Positions 29,674-39,508 are shown, counted from the first letter of the stretch. The stretch: 64,000 nt of DNA from Litchfieldella qijiaojingensis (GCF_014651875.1 NZ_BMXS01000007.1:62001-126000), one strand, 5' to 3'. The notes: a model not told the origin generated them from the sequence alone. A program made the numbers and translations.

Positions 29674-30302
29674 TCTCGCTCTCCCCAGCGTGGTAACAAG
29701 GCGTGCTCGACACCCAGCTGATTGAGAATGCGAGCCACGATGAAATCGATCATGTCGTCAACGGATGCTGGCCGATGATAAAAGCCCGGGGCGGCGGGCA
29801 GGATCACCGCTCCCATGCGCGTAAGCGCCAGCATGTGCTCGAGGTGAATCGCCGATAATGGCGCCTCACGCGGCACCAGGATCAACTGACGTCGCTCCTT
29901 CAACGCCACGTCGGCGGCACGTTCGATCAGGTTGTTGCTGGCCCCCGTCGCCACCGCTGACAAGGTACCGGTGGAGCACGGACAGATCACCATCGATGAA
30001 GGAGCTCCCGAGCCAGAAGCTACCGGTGCCATCCAGTCCGCGCGGGCGAAGCAACGAATCTGCCCCGCTCGCGCCCCACTGCGTTCACTGAGCGCTTCTG
30101 TCAGTCGCTGGGGTTGGGCGGGCAAGCGGCAGTCGGTCTCGGTATCGATCACCAGATGCGCGGCCTTGGAAATCATCACCCACACCTCGTGGTTGGCGGC
30201 CACCAGGCAGTCGATCAGCCGCAACCCATACTGGGCGCCCGATGCTCCGGTCAGGGCAACCGTGACAGGCGGTGCGAAGTCGGCCCTGCTAGCCTCCGTC
30301 AT
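29670..30302 (-). CDS. ubiX: Flavin prenyltransferase
   Basis: This 210-aa enzyme makes prenylated FMN, the cofactor of UbiD decarboxylases, from dimethylallyl phosphate and FMN. The Rossmann-like start VTVALTGASGAQYGLRL, the segment CPCSTGTLSAVATGASNNLIERA and VPREAPLSAIHLEHML are characteristic. ATG 30302 with GGAGG upstream lies inside the end of mpl (14-bp overlap). The order mpl-ubiX also occurs in other gammaproteobacteria. Confidence 0.94.
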   Translation of the reverse strand: MTEASRADFAPPVTVALTGASGAQYGLRLIDCLVAANHEVWVMISKAAHLVIDTETDCRLPAQPQRLTEALSERSGARAGQIRCFARADWMAPVASGSGAPSSMVICPCSTGTLSAVATGASNNLIERAADVALKERRQLILVPREAPLSAIHLEHMLALTRMGAVILPAAPGFYHRPASVDDMIDFIVARILNQLGVEHALLPRWGERE

Positions 30303-31674
30303 GCGCCACCTCCAATGCCGCCAGCAACTTGTCATGGATGCCGCCGAACCCGCCATTGGACATCACCACGATCCGGTCCAAGGGCCGGGCTTCATGCACC
30401 ACGGCGGCGACCAGGTCGTCCAGGTCTCCCACTACCTGACTGGGTACCGGGCTATGCTCGACGACACCGGCCAACGACCAACCGAGTTCGGGCGGCCGAT
30501 ACCACCATACGAGGTCGGCCTCGGCCACACTCTCGGCCAGGCGACCACGCAGGGTTCCCAGACGCATGGTGTTGGAACGTGGCTCGATCACCGCCAGCAA
30601 CCGCCCTTTCGGCGTTGCGGCGCGCAACCCCCGTAACGTTGCGGCGATTGCCGTGGGGTGGTGGGCAAAGTCGTCGACGACCTGGACGCCGGCCACCTCG
30701 CCGCGAACCTCTTGGCGGCGACGCGGAGTTTCGAAACGCGACAACGCCGCGCAACCACGGGCCAGATCGACACCGCAGGCCTTGGCCGCCGCCAAAGCGG
30801 CCAAGGCATTACGCGCGTTGTACTCCCCATTGAGATGCCAGTCGACGATAGCGTCTTCGCTGACCTCGGGTGTCTCATGAATCACCTGGAACCGACTGGC
30901 ATCGGCACGTTCCAGCACCAACCGCCAAGCGCTATCCTCTGCTCTACCGAAACGGGTCACCGGCGTCCAACAGCCCTGCTCCAACACCCGGTCAAGTGCT
31001 GGCTCGCCATCGGCAACCAGTAGCTCACCGCTCCCCGGCACGGTACGGACCAAGTGATGGAACTGACGCTCGATCGCCGCCAGGTCGGGGAAGATATCCG
31101 CGTGATCGAACTCCAGATTACCAAGGACGGCGATATCGGGTCGGTAGTGGACAAACTTGGAACGCTTGTCGAAGAAGGCAGTGTCGTACTCGTCAGCCTC
31201 CACCACGAAGGGCGCCCCCTCACCACCCAGTCGGGCCGACACCCCGAAATTGCGCGGCACACCGCCGATCAGGAACCCAGGCGCGTAGCCCGCGCTCTCC
31301 AGCAGCCACGCCAGCAGACTGGCAGTGGTAGTCTTGCCATGGGTTCCAGCCACGGCGATTACCCGCCGACCAGGCAACACGTGCTCGGCCAACCATTGCG
31401 GTCCGGAAATATACGGCTGTCGCGCATCGAGCACGGCCTCGACCTCGGGGTTGCCTCGGGAAAGCGCATTGCCGATCACCACCAAGTCCGGGCGCAGTTC
31501 GAGATTGACTGCGGCATATTCTTCGAGCAGTTCGATGCCGGCTTCCCGCAGTTGGGTGCTCATGGGCGGATAGACGTTGGCGTCAGAGCCACTGACGCGA
31601 TGGCCTAGTTCACGAGCCAGCAACGCCAAGCTGCCCATGAAAGTGCCACAAATTCCAAGAATATGAACGTGCAT
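30289..31674 (-). CDS. mpl: UDP-N-acetylmuramate:L-Ala-gamma-D-Glu-meso-DAP ligase
   Basis: This 461-aa Mur-ligase-family enzyme reuses tripeptide released during wall turnover by ligating it to UDP-MurNAc. The N-terminal HVHILGICGTFMGSLALLAR and the ATP loop AVAGTHGKTTTASLLAWLL are seen, with EADEYDTAFFDKRSKFVHY in the central domain. AGGAG precedes the start. It is the first gene of mpl-ubiX-lysE and is divergent from pfp across a 240-bp gap that must hold both promoters. Confidence 0.95.
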   Translation of the reverse strand: MHVHILGICGTFMGSLALLARELGHRVSGSDANVYPPMSTQLREAGIELLEEYAAVNLELRPDLVVIGNALSRGNPEVEAVLDARQPYISGPQWLAEHVLPGRRVIAVAGTHGKTTTASLLAWLLESAGYAPGFLIGGVPRNFGVSARLGGEGAPFVVEADEYDTAFFDKRSKFVHYRPDIAVLGNLEFDHADIFPDLAAIERQFHHLVRTVPGSGELLVADGEPALDRVLEQGCWTPVTRFGRAEDSAWRLVLERADASRFQVIHETPEVSEDAIVDWHLNGEYNARNALAALAAAKACGVDLARGCAALSRFETPRRRQEVRGEVAGVQVVDDFAHHPTAIAATLRGLRAATPKGRLLAVIEPRSNTMRLGTLRGRLAESVAEADLVWWYRPPELGWSLAGVVEHSPVPSQVVGDLDDLVAAVVHEARPLDRIVVMSNGGFGGIHDKLLAALEVAHDGG

Positions 31675-31914
31675 CGACGACTCCTGCCAAACCAGCTTCC
31701 TGCCAAGATGGCAGCGAGACTAGCATGCCGCCTTCCGGCTCACCACACGACCGGCCGCAAAGCGGGCAACGGGACGTTGTTAAGTACCTCACGGATGCGC
31801 CGACGCCTACTTTCGGCTAACATGACGCGCGATCTTCTCGAATCCACAGGGCCTATGCGAAAGACCGCTTTCGGATACGCCCTTCTCACGATCCCCAGGA
31901 GCAAAGCAGCCCCC

Positions 31915-33174
31915 ATGGCCCAGCACAATGCCTTCTATGCCCAGTCTGGCGGTGTCACCGCCGTGATCAATGCCAGCGCCTGCGGCGTGATCGAAGCGTG
32001 TCGTCGAGAATCCGACCGGATAGGCAAGGTATATGCCGGTCACAACGGCATTATCGGCGCCTTGACCGAAGACTTGATCGATGTGTCCCAGGAGTCCGAT
32101 GCCGCGATCGCAGCGCTACGCCATACGCCGGGCGGTGCCTTCGGCTCCTGCCGCTACAAGCTCAAGGACATCGAGACCCACCGCACCCAGTACGAGCGAT
32201 TGATCGAAGTCTTCAAGGCCCACGACATCCGCTACTTCTTCTACAACGGCGGCGGCGATAGTGCCGACACTTGTCTCAAGGTGTCGCAACTCTCCGAAAA
32301 GTTGGGCTACCCGCTGACCGCCATTCATGTGCCCAAGACCATCGACAACGACCTACCGATTACCGACAACTCGCCAGGTTTCGGCAGTGTGGCCAAGTAT
32401 ATCGCCACCTCGACCCTCGAGGCCTCGCTGGATATCGCTTCGATGTGCGCCACCTCGACCAAGGTGTTCGTGCTCGAGGTCATGGGCCGGCACGCTGGCT
32501 GGATCGCCGCTGCCGGGGCACTGGCCGGGCAAGGTGAAGGCGAGCCACCGCACCTGGTGATCTTCCCGGAGGTCGACTTCGACCGTGCCGCGGTGATGGC
32601 GCGTATCGATGAGGCGGTCAAGAAGTATGGCTATTGCGTGATCGTGGTGTCCGAGGGCGCCCGCTACCCCGATGGCACCTTCCTTGCCGACTCCGGCAAC
32701 ACCGACGTCTTCGGCCACCGCCAGCTCGGTGGCGTGGCCCCGACATTAGCAGGCATGGTCAAGCAGGACCTCGGTTACAAGTACCACTGGGCAGTCGCCG
32801 ACTATCTGCAACGCGCAGCTCGGCACTTGGCTTCCAAGACCGACCTGGAGCAATCCTATGCGGTGGGCAAGAAAGCCGTGGAGCTAGCGTTGGAGGGCAA
32901 GAACGCCATGATGCCGACCATCAAGCGCATCAGCGACTCTCCCTACGAATGGCGCATCGATGCCGCCCCGCTAGCGGAAGTCGCCAACCGCGAGAAGTTC
33001 ATGCCGCGCGACTTCATTCGCGAGGACGGCTTCGGCATCACGCCGGCTTGTCGGCGTTACCTACAACCGCTGATCGAGGGCGAGGAGTTCCCACCATTCA
33101 AGGATGGCCTACCGCAAGTGGCCAAGCTCAAACTGGCCAAGGTCGAGCGCAAACTGCCCGAGTTCAAGCTGTAA
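31915..33174 (+). CDS. pfp: 6-phosphofructokinase, pyrophosphate-dependent type
   Basis: This 419-aa enzyme interconverts fructose 6-phosphate and fructose 1,6-bisphosphate using PPi. The start FYAQSGGVTAVINASACGVI, the loop YNGGGDSADT and the catalytic PKTIDNDLPITDN mark the PPi-type group; ATP-dependent PfkA has a GTIDND form. MGRHAGWIAA is also typical. I chose ATG 31915 because it gives the family N-terminus, although the AGGAG is rather far upstream (13 bp). The pyrophosphatase gene lies only 2.4 kb away. Confidence 0.87.
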   Translation: MAQHNAFYAQSGGVTAVINASACGVIEACRRESDRIGKVYAGHNGIIGALTEDLIDVSQESDAAIAALRHTPGGAFGSCRYKLKDIETHRTQYERLIEVFKAHDIRYFFYNGGGDSADTCLKVSQLSEKLGYPLTAIHVPKTIDNDLPITDNSPGFGSVAKYIATSTLEASLDIASMCATSTKVFVLEVMGRHAGWIAAAGALAGQGEGEPPHLVIFPEVDFDRAAVMARIDEAVKKYGYCVIVVSEGARYPDGTFLADSGNTDVFGHRQLGGVAPTLAGMVKQDLGYKYHWAVADYLQRAARHLASKTDLEQSYAVGKKAVELALEGKNAMMPTIKRISDSPYEWRIDAAPLAEVANREKFMPRDFIREDGFGITPACRRYLQPLIEGEEFPPFKDGLPQVAKLKLAKVERKLPEFKL

Positions 33175-33196
33175 CGGCCCATCCGTCATGGTTGCG

Positions 33197-33615
33197 CGGC
33201 AAACATATCGCGCAGCGAAGCTGCGCTCCCACCAAACCACGCTGCATCCACCCCTTGTGGGAGCGCAGATTTTCTGCGCGATCCGGCCGTCAGGCTGGTA
33301 TCTTCAGCTTCATCGCGCAGCGGAGCTGCGCTCCCACCAAATCACGCTGCATCCACCCCTTGTGGGAGCGCAGATTTTCTGCGCGATCCGGCCGTCAGGC
33401 TGGTATCTTCAGCTTCATCGCGCAGCGGAGCTGCGCTCCCACCAAATCACGCTGCATCCACCCCTTGTGGGAGCGCAGATTTTCTGCGCGATCCGGCCGT
33501 CAGGCCGGTATCTTCAGCTTCATCGCGCAGCGGAGCTGCGCTCCCACCAAATCACGCTGCATCCACCCCTTGTGGGAGCGCAGATTTTCTGCGCGATCCG
33601 GCCGTCAGGCCGGCT
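33197..33615. repeat. 105-bp tandem array of REP-like inverted pairs
   Basis: About four copies repeat with an exact 105-bp period; the phrase TGTGGGAGCGCAGATTTTCT starts at 33256, 33361, 33466 and 33571. Each unit has a left palindrome (CGCGCAGCGGAGCTGCGC) ending in CTCCCACC, a spacer, and the inverted right half GTGGGAGCGCAG. Copies differ at single bases, such as CAGGCTGG or CAGGCCGG. The flanking phrase CGATCCGGCCG is shared with 7.2-7.4 kb. It lies between convergent pfp and the kinase-like gene. Confidence 0.92.
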
Positions 33616-33636
33616 TGGGGCAGTCATTCAGAACGA

Positions 33637-35358
33637 TCATCTCAGCAACCACGACAGCACCAACAGCAGCAGCAACACCCCCGCCACGCCCTGCCAGAAA
33701 TTGGCCGGTTCGCGAAACAGGCGGGGGTTGCTGCGCGAGCGTATCTGCCCTTGAGGGTCTCGTAGCGCATACAGGAATTCCGACAGGCGACGGAAGCGCA
33801 GCGCCCGCTGTGGATCCAGAGCGCGGCGAAGAGCGTCGTCGAGTGCCGCGCTGATCTCGGGGTTGAAGGTCCGCGCACTGCGATAGGCAAGTTTTTCCAG
33901 GTCGGTGTGGCTGCGCAGTTGGTGCGGCGGCAAGGCGTACGGCAATTGGTCGGTCAGCAGCCAATAGATGGTGGATGCCAAGGCGTATTGGTCACTGCGC
34001 CGCCCCACATCGTCGTCCAAGGCATATTCGGGCGCACTGTGCTCGGTCAAGCCCAGTTGTCGCGCCAATTCGCGAGAGCGTTTGTGGCCGTCCCCCTCGC
34101 GCAGCCGGCAAGCGCTGAAATCGGCCAACACTACCTGGCCATGGGAATCGATCAGCACATTGTCGGGATGAATCTGTTGGTGAAGCAGATCGCGCCGATG
34201 CAACGCCTGAACCGCCTTGCCAAGCTGGCGCGCGATATCGAGACGTTGCGCCAGACTCGCTTGAGGGTGGCGGCGAGCCCAGTCGGATAGCCGTTCGCCC
34301 TCCACATATGCCATCAGGTAATAGAGATGGCGTCGCGGACGCGAAGGCTCCATGACCTTGGCCACGAATGGTGAGTTGACCCGCTCCACCACCCACTGCT
34401 GCAACAGGAAGTGTTCCAGATAGGCATTACGGTTGGACAGCTCAGGGCTCGGCGCCTTCATCACCATGTCGCGTTCACTGTAGGTATCACGTACCCGATA
34501 GACCCGCGACTGCGCGGTGCGCGACAACACTTCCCGTATCTCCAGCCCGTCCAGACGATCGCCCGGCAACAGCTCCGGCGGCACCGGCAAGTCGCCGTAT
34601 AGCTTGCTTGGCTGATCCGTCTCTTCCTCGGGAAGCTGGTCGATACGCACCAGTTGGAAGCAGAACTGCTCGCCACCGTACCCTCGTTCCTGCGCACGTG
34701 CCTGGGCCGTATTGGCCAGACGTTCGCAGGCGGCATTGAGATCGCTGACGTCCTGGCGGATCAACTGCACATAGTCGGAAGGCATCAAGGTGCCGCGTAC
34801 CGCCTGGGTGGTGAACAAGAATATGTCCCCTTGCTTGAGCGGCATGCTGATGTAGTCGATGTCGATGCTGCCATCCAGGCCCAGCGCTCGGGAAGGATAG
34901 CGATAGCCACCCAAGTCGGTGACATGGTCGCGGGTGAGCTGCTCGAACTCGGCACCGCGCAGACGGAAGACCAGGGTATCGCCCATGTGGAAGAGGTGCG
35001 CTTCGCGACCGCGATAAACCATCGCCGACAGCGACGAGATATAGCTTCCTCCATCCACGTAACCACTCTGACTATGACACCATCCGTTCAGCGCCCGCAG
35101 CACCCGGGTCGCCGAGGTCTTGACGTCCCAGTGATCGGGAGTCGAGAAATAATCGGCGAGAAAGCCGCGTACACTGAGGTCGCCGGCCTGCTTGGCAATG
35201 GCGTTACGCGAAGTGGAATCACTGATCAGGGCACTGGCACCCTTGACCTGCAGCAACGGCCTTTCGGGAATGCGTACCGACATCGAACTGCGATGATGCC
35301 GTCGCTCGGGGGCAACGAAGGCCTGACCAACACTCAGCGATAACTCGGACTCCACCAA
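33637..35358 (-). CDS. PP2C-phosphatase / Ser-Thr kinase fusion, likely catalytically impaired
   Basis: This 573-aa protein has a PP2C-like domain (residues about 1-235), a kinase-like domain (about 260-530) and one C-terminal membrane helix (FWQGVAGVLLLLLVLSWLLR). Start TTG 35358 has GAGGAG at ideal spacing. In the kinase part the catalytic loop reads HQQIHPDN, with Gln395 where Asp is expected. The glycine-rich loop is absent (LSRTAQSRVYRV), and DFG is DFS (Asp413). The PP2C part keeps HMGDTLVF but lacks the usual ENQDA and ADG motifs. A pseudoenzyme scaffold is likely. Confidence 0.85.
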   Translation of the reverse strand: MVESELSLSVGQAFVAPERRHHRSSMSVRIPERPLLQVKGASALISDSTSRNAIAKQAGDLSVRGFLADYFSTPDHWDVKTSATRVLRALNGWCHSQSGYVDGGSYISSLSAMVYRGREAHLFHMGDTLVFRLRGAEFEQLTRDHVTDLGGYRYPSRALGLDGSIDIDYISMPLKQGDIFLFTTQAVRGTLMPSDYVQLIRQDVSDLNAACERLANTAQARAQERGYGGEQFCFQLVRIDQLPEEETDQPSKLYGDLPVPPELLPGDRLDGLEIREVLSRTAQSRVYRVRDTYSERDMVMKAPSPELSNRNAYLEHFLLQQWVVERVNSPFVAKVMEPSRPRRHLYYLMAYVEGERLSDWARRHPQASLAQRLDIARQLGKAVQALHRRDLLHQQIHPDNVLIDSHGQVVLADFSACRLREGDGHKRSRELARQLGLTEHSAPEYALDDDVGRRSDQYALASTIYWLLTDQLPYALPPHQLRSHTDLEKLAYRSARTFNPEISAALDDALRRALDPQRALRFRRLSEFLYALRDPQGQIRSRSNPRLFREPANFWQGVAGVLLLLLVLSWLLR

Positions 35359-35545
35359 CGCGGTTCTCCTCGAATCACGACCAGTCTTGCGCGACACTCC
35401 ATCATACACCCCTAATGCGACAACGACTTGTCAACCAAAGGGGAAATCGTCCGACGATGGCTTTCGTCGCATTGGTAATCAAGCGGGCCTGTTCGTATAA
35501 TTCGGCGGATTCCACGGCCACCATTTCCATTTCAAGGACCGCACG

Positions 35546-36076
35546 ATGAGCTTCAACAACATCCCTGCCGGCAAGGACCTTCCCAACGACGTCTATGTCG
35601 CGATCGAGATCCCTGCCAACCATGCGCCGATCAAGTACGAGATCGACAAGGACATGGACGCGCTTGTGGTCGACCGCTTCATGGCCACCCCGATGTTCTA
35701 CCCGGCCAACTACGGTTTCATTCCCAATACCCTGGCCGACGATGGCGACCCCTTGGACGCTCTGGTGGTCACCCCCTATCCGGTCCAGCCCGGCAGCGTG
35801 ATCCGTGCCCGTCCGGTCGGCATCCTCAACATGACCGACGAAGCCGGTGAAGACGCCAAGCTGGTCTGCGTGCCCCACCATAAGCTCTCGGTGCTGTACG
35901 ACGACGTTCAGGAAGTCACCGACCTGCCCGAGCTGTTGCGCCAGCAGATCGCCCACTTCTTCGAGAACTACAAGGATCTCGAGAAAGGCAAATGGGTCAA
36001 GGTCGAATCCTGGGAAGGCGCCGAGGCCGCGCGCAAGGCTGTCGAGAAGGCCGTTTCCGCCTACGACAAAGCCTGA
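35546..36076 (+). CDS. ppa: Inorganic pyrophosphatase
   Basis: This 176-aa soluble family I enzyme splits PPi to two phosphates. Active-site stretches are [35 protein letters not shown] (with the DGDPLD metal cluster) and [11 protein letters not shown], followed by [11 protein letters not shown]. The length is that of bacterial hexameric PPases. It is a single gene with its own terminator. Its activity competes for PPi with the PPi-dependent phosphofructokinase encoded nearby. Confidence 0.97.
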   Translation: MSFNNIPAGKDLPNDVYVAIEIPANHAPIKYEIDKDMDALVVDRFMATPMFYPANYGFIPNTLADDGDPLDALVVTPYPVQPGSVIRARPVGILNMTDEAGEDAKLVCVPHHKLSVLYDDVQEVTDLPELLRQQIAHFFENYKDLEKGKWVKVESWEGAEAARKAVEKAVSAYDKA

Positions 36077-36098
36077 ACGCCACGAGACCCCAAGATGC

Positions 36099-36123
36099 GA
36101 CGGGCGCCCCTCGGGCGCCCGTC
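36099..36123 (+). terminator. Stem-loop after ppa
   Basis: GACGGGCGCCC and GGGCGCCCGTC form a perfect 11-bp stem with a 3-nt loop, 22 bp after the ppa stop codon. Only a short T stretch follows (ATCGTTT). It sits between convergent ppa and the DUF2333 gene and may act in both directions. Confidence 0.7.
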
Positions 36124-36147
36124 ATCGTTTCCGGCGGCGAACACGCC

Positions 36148-37449
36148 TCAGTTTTCGGCTTCCTCTTCCTCCTCGCCACCATCCTGCGACTCCGGTGCCG
36201 ACGGCTCCTGTTGCTCCTGCGCGTCCTCCTCGGTCTCGCCTTGCTCCTGTGCAGCACCCTCCTGTTCCTGCGCGGCGCCCTCGGGCTCGCTCTCTTCCGT
36301 CGGCGCTGCCTCCTCACCGGAGGACGGCTCTTCTGCCGACGTTTCCTCGGCGCTCTCCGTCTCCGGCTCTAGTGTCTCTGGCGCTGCTGCCTCGGACGGC
36401 TCACCCGGCGCCTCGAGTTCCACCCCTTCGAGCCGGGAGGCCAGATCGGCGGCAAGCTCCCGAGCACGCACCGTGTAATTGGCCATTACCAGCGAATGGT
36501 TGGCGAACAGCCCGAACCCCGAACCGTTGAGGATCATCGGACTCCAGATTCGGCGTTGCGTCATATTCAGTTCGGCGATCAACTGCTGCCAGCCATCGCT
36601 CGCCCCGGCTGCTTCGATCACATCGCCAAAATCGCGCTCCAAGGCTTCGAGCAGATGGATCAGGGCCCAGCCGGTACCCCGGGCCTCGAAGAAGATATCA
36701 TCGACTTGATACCAAGGGGTCTGTACCGCAAGCTCATCGGCGTCGATATCCACCAGGTCACGCAGCGCCTCACGCTCTCCCACACTGGCCGAGAGCCGGC
36801 GGGTCAACGAGTCCAGACGCCCCTCGACACGTGCCAGCCAGCGAGACAAGCCATCGCCACTGGCGGCAAAGCCGGCCGCGCTCCCGTCGGCGAGCCCCCT
36901 CAGGTAATCGCCCAATACCTCGTGTGATTGCTCGAGCCGATGTTCGACGGAAGGGTATAGCCAATCCTGGCTACTGGCCATCAGGCGCCGGTGAATTTCC
37001 TCAAAGGCATCGTGCTCGGTGGTGGCCAGTTCGGGCAAGGTCTCGGCCATATCGCGAGACTGGCGCAACACCCCATACTCCCAGTTCGGCATGTTGTCGA
37101 GCCACAGCCCTGGCGGCATCAAGTCATTACGCAGATAACCGCCAGGCTTGTCGAGCAAGGTCCCGATCGACGCCATCAACGCCGCCGTGGTCACCGCCCC
37201 TCGGGCGGCCGGCAAGGTCTTCTCCTGGGCCGCTGCTTCCGCGCCTCCACCACGCTGCATGGTCGATGCCCGCTCCACGTCAAAGGAGGCCGGCGGCCGG
37301 CTCCACCAGATACCCAGAGCCATCGTCACCACCAGATAGAGTACGGCCAGCACCAGCAACGGCTTCCATATCCAGCCATACTCAGGGCGCTCCAGCGCCT
37401 CCGTGCCGCGCTTGGGATCAGCGGCCTTGCGTTTGCCGAAGATTGACAT
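36148..37449 (-). CDS. DUF2333 membrane protein with long acidic tail
   Basis: The protein has 433 aa with one membrane helix at residues about 30-50 (PLLVLAVLYLVVTMALGIWW) and a large periplasmic part that fits DUF2333, function unknown. The last about 85 residues are almost only Glu, Ala, Pro, Ser and Gln, an acidic low-complexity tail of the kind enriched in halophiles. I chose ATG 37449 because AAGGA lies 7 bp upstream; a GTG at 37455 is too close to it. Confidence 0.8.
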   Translation of the reverse strand: MSIFGKRKAADPKRGTEALERPEYGWIWKPLLVLAVLYLVVTMALGIWWSRPPASFDVERASTMQRGGGAEAAAQEKTLPAARGAVTTAALMASIGTLLDKPGGYLRNDLMPPGLWLDNMPNWEYGVLRQSRDMAETLPELATTEHDAFEEIHRRLMASSQDWLYPSVEHRLEQSHEVLGDYLRGLADGSAAGFAASGDGLSRWLARVEGRLDSLTRRLSASVGEREALRDLVDIDADELAVQTPWYQVDDIFFEARGTGWALIHLLEALERDFGDVIEAAGASDGWQQLIAELNMTQRRIWSPMILNGSGFGLFANHSLVMANYTVRARELAADLASRLEGVELEAPGEPSEAAAPETLEPETESAEETSAEEPSSGEEAAPTEESEPEGAAQEQEGAAQEQGETEEDAQEQQEPSAPESQDGGEEEEEAEN

Positions 37450-37618
37450 GGTCACATCCTTGAGCGAGAAGAAACATTGAAAGGCTTGTCCGCGCTAGCG
37501 CGACAAAACCGACGGCAACTGCGTTATCCTAGCATGCACATTGGCGCCGGATTGTCGACGTATGTGGACAACGGCCGCCGGTCGGCGTGTAGTCATCCAT
37601 CGGGCAAAGGGCTTGGCG

Positions 37619-39508
37619 TTGAAACATCGGTTATCCATTCTGCTGTGCTGTCTGCTGATGCTGGTACCGGCTACTTCCCAGGCACAGTGGTTCTCCAGCG
37701 GCTCCAACAAGGATGAGTTCCTGCCGGTACTCGAAGCCTTCCAGGCCAGTGCCTGGCATGACGACGACACCCTGTACGTCGGCTTCGAGAATGCCGAGGG
37801 TTATTACCTTTACCGTCACCGTTTCAATGTCGAAAGCCTAGATGACGGCACCAAGCTCGGCGAGCCGATATTGCCGCCGGGAGAGTTCAAGAGCGATGAA
37901 TTTCTCGGCGATGTATACGTTTTCTATGATCAAGTAGTGTTCGAGGTGCCCTTCGAGGGCAACCCCGATGGCGCGCTCCCCTTCGCCGTGACTTTCCAGG
38001 GTTGCGCCGACGCTGGGCTATGCTATCCACCGGAACGCATTACGCTCGACGCCCTACCAGGCTCGGCACCCGCCGTTTTCGCCGACTGGACACTCGATAC
38101 TGGAGCAAGTGGCGATGCCACGCGGGAATCTCCGCCAACCCCAGCCAGTTCCGCTCCCAGTCTGCAAACCCAGGATGGACGCTTCAGCGCCCTGTTGCTC
38201 GATGCCAGCCCTATGCTGATGCTGGGCCTGTTCTTCCTCGCCGGTCTGGGGCTGACTTTCACGCCTTGTGTATTGCCGATGATCCCGATCCTGTCGTCGC
38301 TGATCGTCGGCCAGAACCCCAGCCGACCTCGTGCCTTCGGCCTCTCGGCAAGCTATGTCGCCGGCATGGCCGCCACCTATGCCCTGGTTGGCATACTGAT
38401 GGGACTGTTCGGTGCGGGCCTCAACCTGCAGGCCCGCCTTCAATCAGCCCCGGTACTGATCGTATTCAGCCTGCTGTTCGTGATTTTCGCCTTGGCCATG
38501 TTCGGCATCTTCAACCTGCGCCTGTCGCCAGTACTGACCACGCGCATCAATGCCTGGCAGGCGCGAGCCCAACGCAGTGGCCCTGGCGGGCTGGCACTGG
38601 CCGGAGCGCTTTCCGTACTGGTGGTATCACCCTGCGTCTCTGCCCCACTGGCCGGGGCACTGGTATTCCTGTCCACCACCGGCGACGCCTTGATGGGGGG
38701 GCTTGCCCTGCTGACCCTGGCATTGGGCATGGGTGTGCCGCTATTGCTGGTCGGTACCTTCGGTACCACGCTGATGCCGCGCACCGGCACCTGGATGAAT
38801 GGCGTCAAGAGTGCCTTCGGGATTCTGTTGCTGGGGGTTGCGATCTGGCTGGTCGAACGTCTGTTGCCGCCACCACTGACATTGTTACTGTGGGCCGCGC
38901 TAGCCATCGGTACCGCCATGGCCCTGGGTGCGCTACAAGTCAATACCACCCCAGGTTGGCCACGCTTGCGCCAGGGCGCCGGGGTACTGCTGCTGGTGTG
39001 GGGCATCGCGTTGATCATCGGGGCCGCTCGCGGCGCGCACGACCCTCTGCGCCCCTTAGCCCCCCTGGCCAGCTCCGAAGGCCCGAACTCGCCGGTCGCC
39101 AGTACCGCTCCTCAAGCCATCGTGACCCGTCTGGACGACTTGAATGCCGAGCTGATTCGAGCCGCCAACCAAGGCCAGCCAGTATTCGTCGATGTCACCG
39201 CCGACTGGTGCATCTCCTGCAAACAGATGGAGCGCACGGTCTATTCCAGCCCACAGGTGGCGGAACTGTTGTCAGCCTTTGCCCGCATCCAAGTCGATGT
39301 CACCGACACCAATGGCGACAGCCAGACGCTGCTCGAACACTTCAACCTGTTCGGCCCTCCCAGCTTGCTGTTCTTTGCCGAAGGCGAAGAGATCCGTACC
39401 GCCCGCATCCAGGGCGAAGTGGATCGTGACAGCTTCGCTGAACACCTCCAGCAGCTCTTGCAATGGCTCTCCGATCGCCCTGACGAGAGGCAGCCCTCGG
39501 TATCCTGA
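37619..39508 (+). CDS. dsbD: Thiol:disulfide interchange protein DsbD
   Basis: This 629-aa inner-membrane protein carries electrons from cytoplasmic thioredoxin to periplasmic partners such as DsbC. The order is: signal peptide (1-23), periplasmic alpha domain with Cys pair GCADAGLCYPPE, eight-helix membrane part with FTPCVLP and VSPCVSAPL, then the thioredoxin-like gamma domain with DWCISCKQ. Start is TTG 37619, judged by AAAGGG 7 bp upstream and by a proper signal peptide following. Confidence 0.93.
   Translation: MKHRLSILLCCLLMLVPATSQAQWFSSGSNKDEFLPVLEAFQASAWHDDDTLYVGFENAEGYYLYRHRFNVESLDDGTKLGEPILPPGEFKSDEFLGDVYVFYDQVVFEVPFEGNPDGALPFAVTFQGCADAGLCYPPERITLDALPGSAPAVFADWTLDTGASGDATRESPPTPASSAPSLQTQDGRFSALLLDASPMLMLGLFFLAGLGLTFTPCVLPMIPILSSLIVGQNPSRPRAFGLSASYVAGMAATYALVGILMGLFGAGLNLQARLQSAPVLIVFSLLFVIFALAMFGIFNLRLSPVLTTRINAWQARAQRSGPGGLALAGALSVLVVSPCVSAPLAGALVFLSTTGDALMGGLALLTLALGMGVPLLLVGTFGTTLMPRTGTWMNGVKSAFGILLLGVAIWLVERLLPPPLTLLLWAALAIGTAMALGALQVNTTPGWPRLRQGAGVLLLVWGIALIIGAARGAHDPLRPLAPLASSEGPNSPVASTAPQAIVTRLDDLNAELIRAANQGQPVFVDVTADWCISCKQMERTVYSSPQVAELLSAFARIQVDVTDTNGDSQTLLEHFNLFGPPSLLFFAEGEEIRTARIQGEVDRDSFAEHLQQLLQWLSDRPDERQPSVS

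Noticed and set aside
33197-33615. CRISPR array
   Set aside because: The units are 105 bp, almost wholly identical from copy to copy and palindromic, with no unique spacers and no cas genes. REP-type tandem repeats fit better.
33197-33854. Repetitive protein encoded through the 105-bp array
   Set aside because: Because 105 is a multiple of 3 the array stays open in frame, giving a repeated peptide. It has no start signal, and the DNA is explained as REP palindromes.
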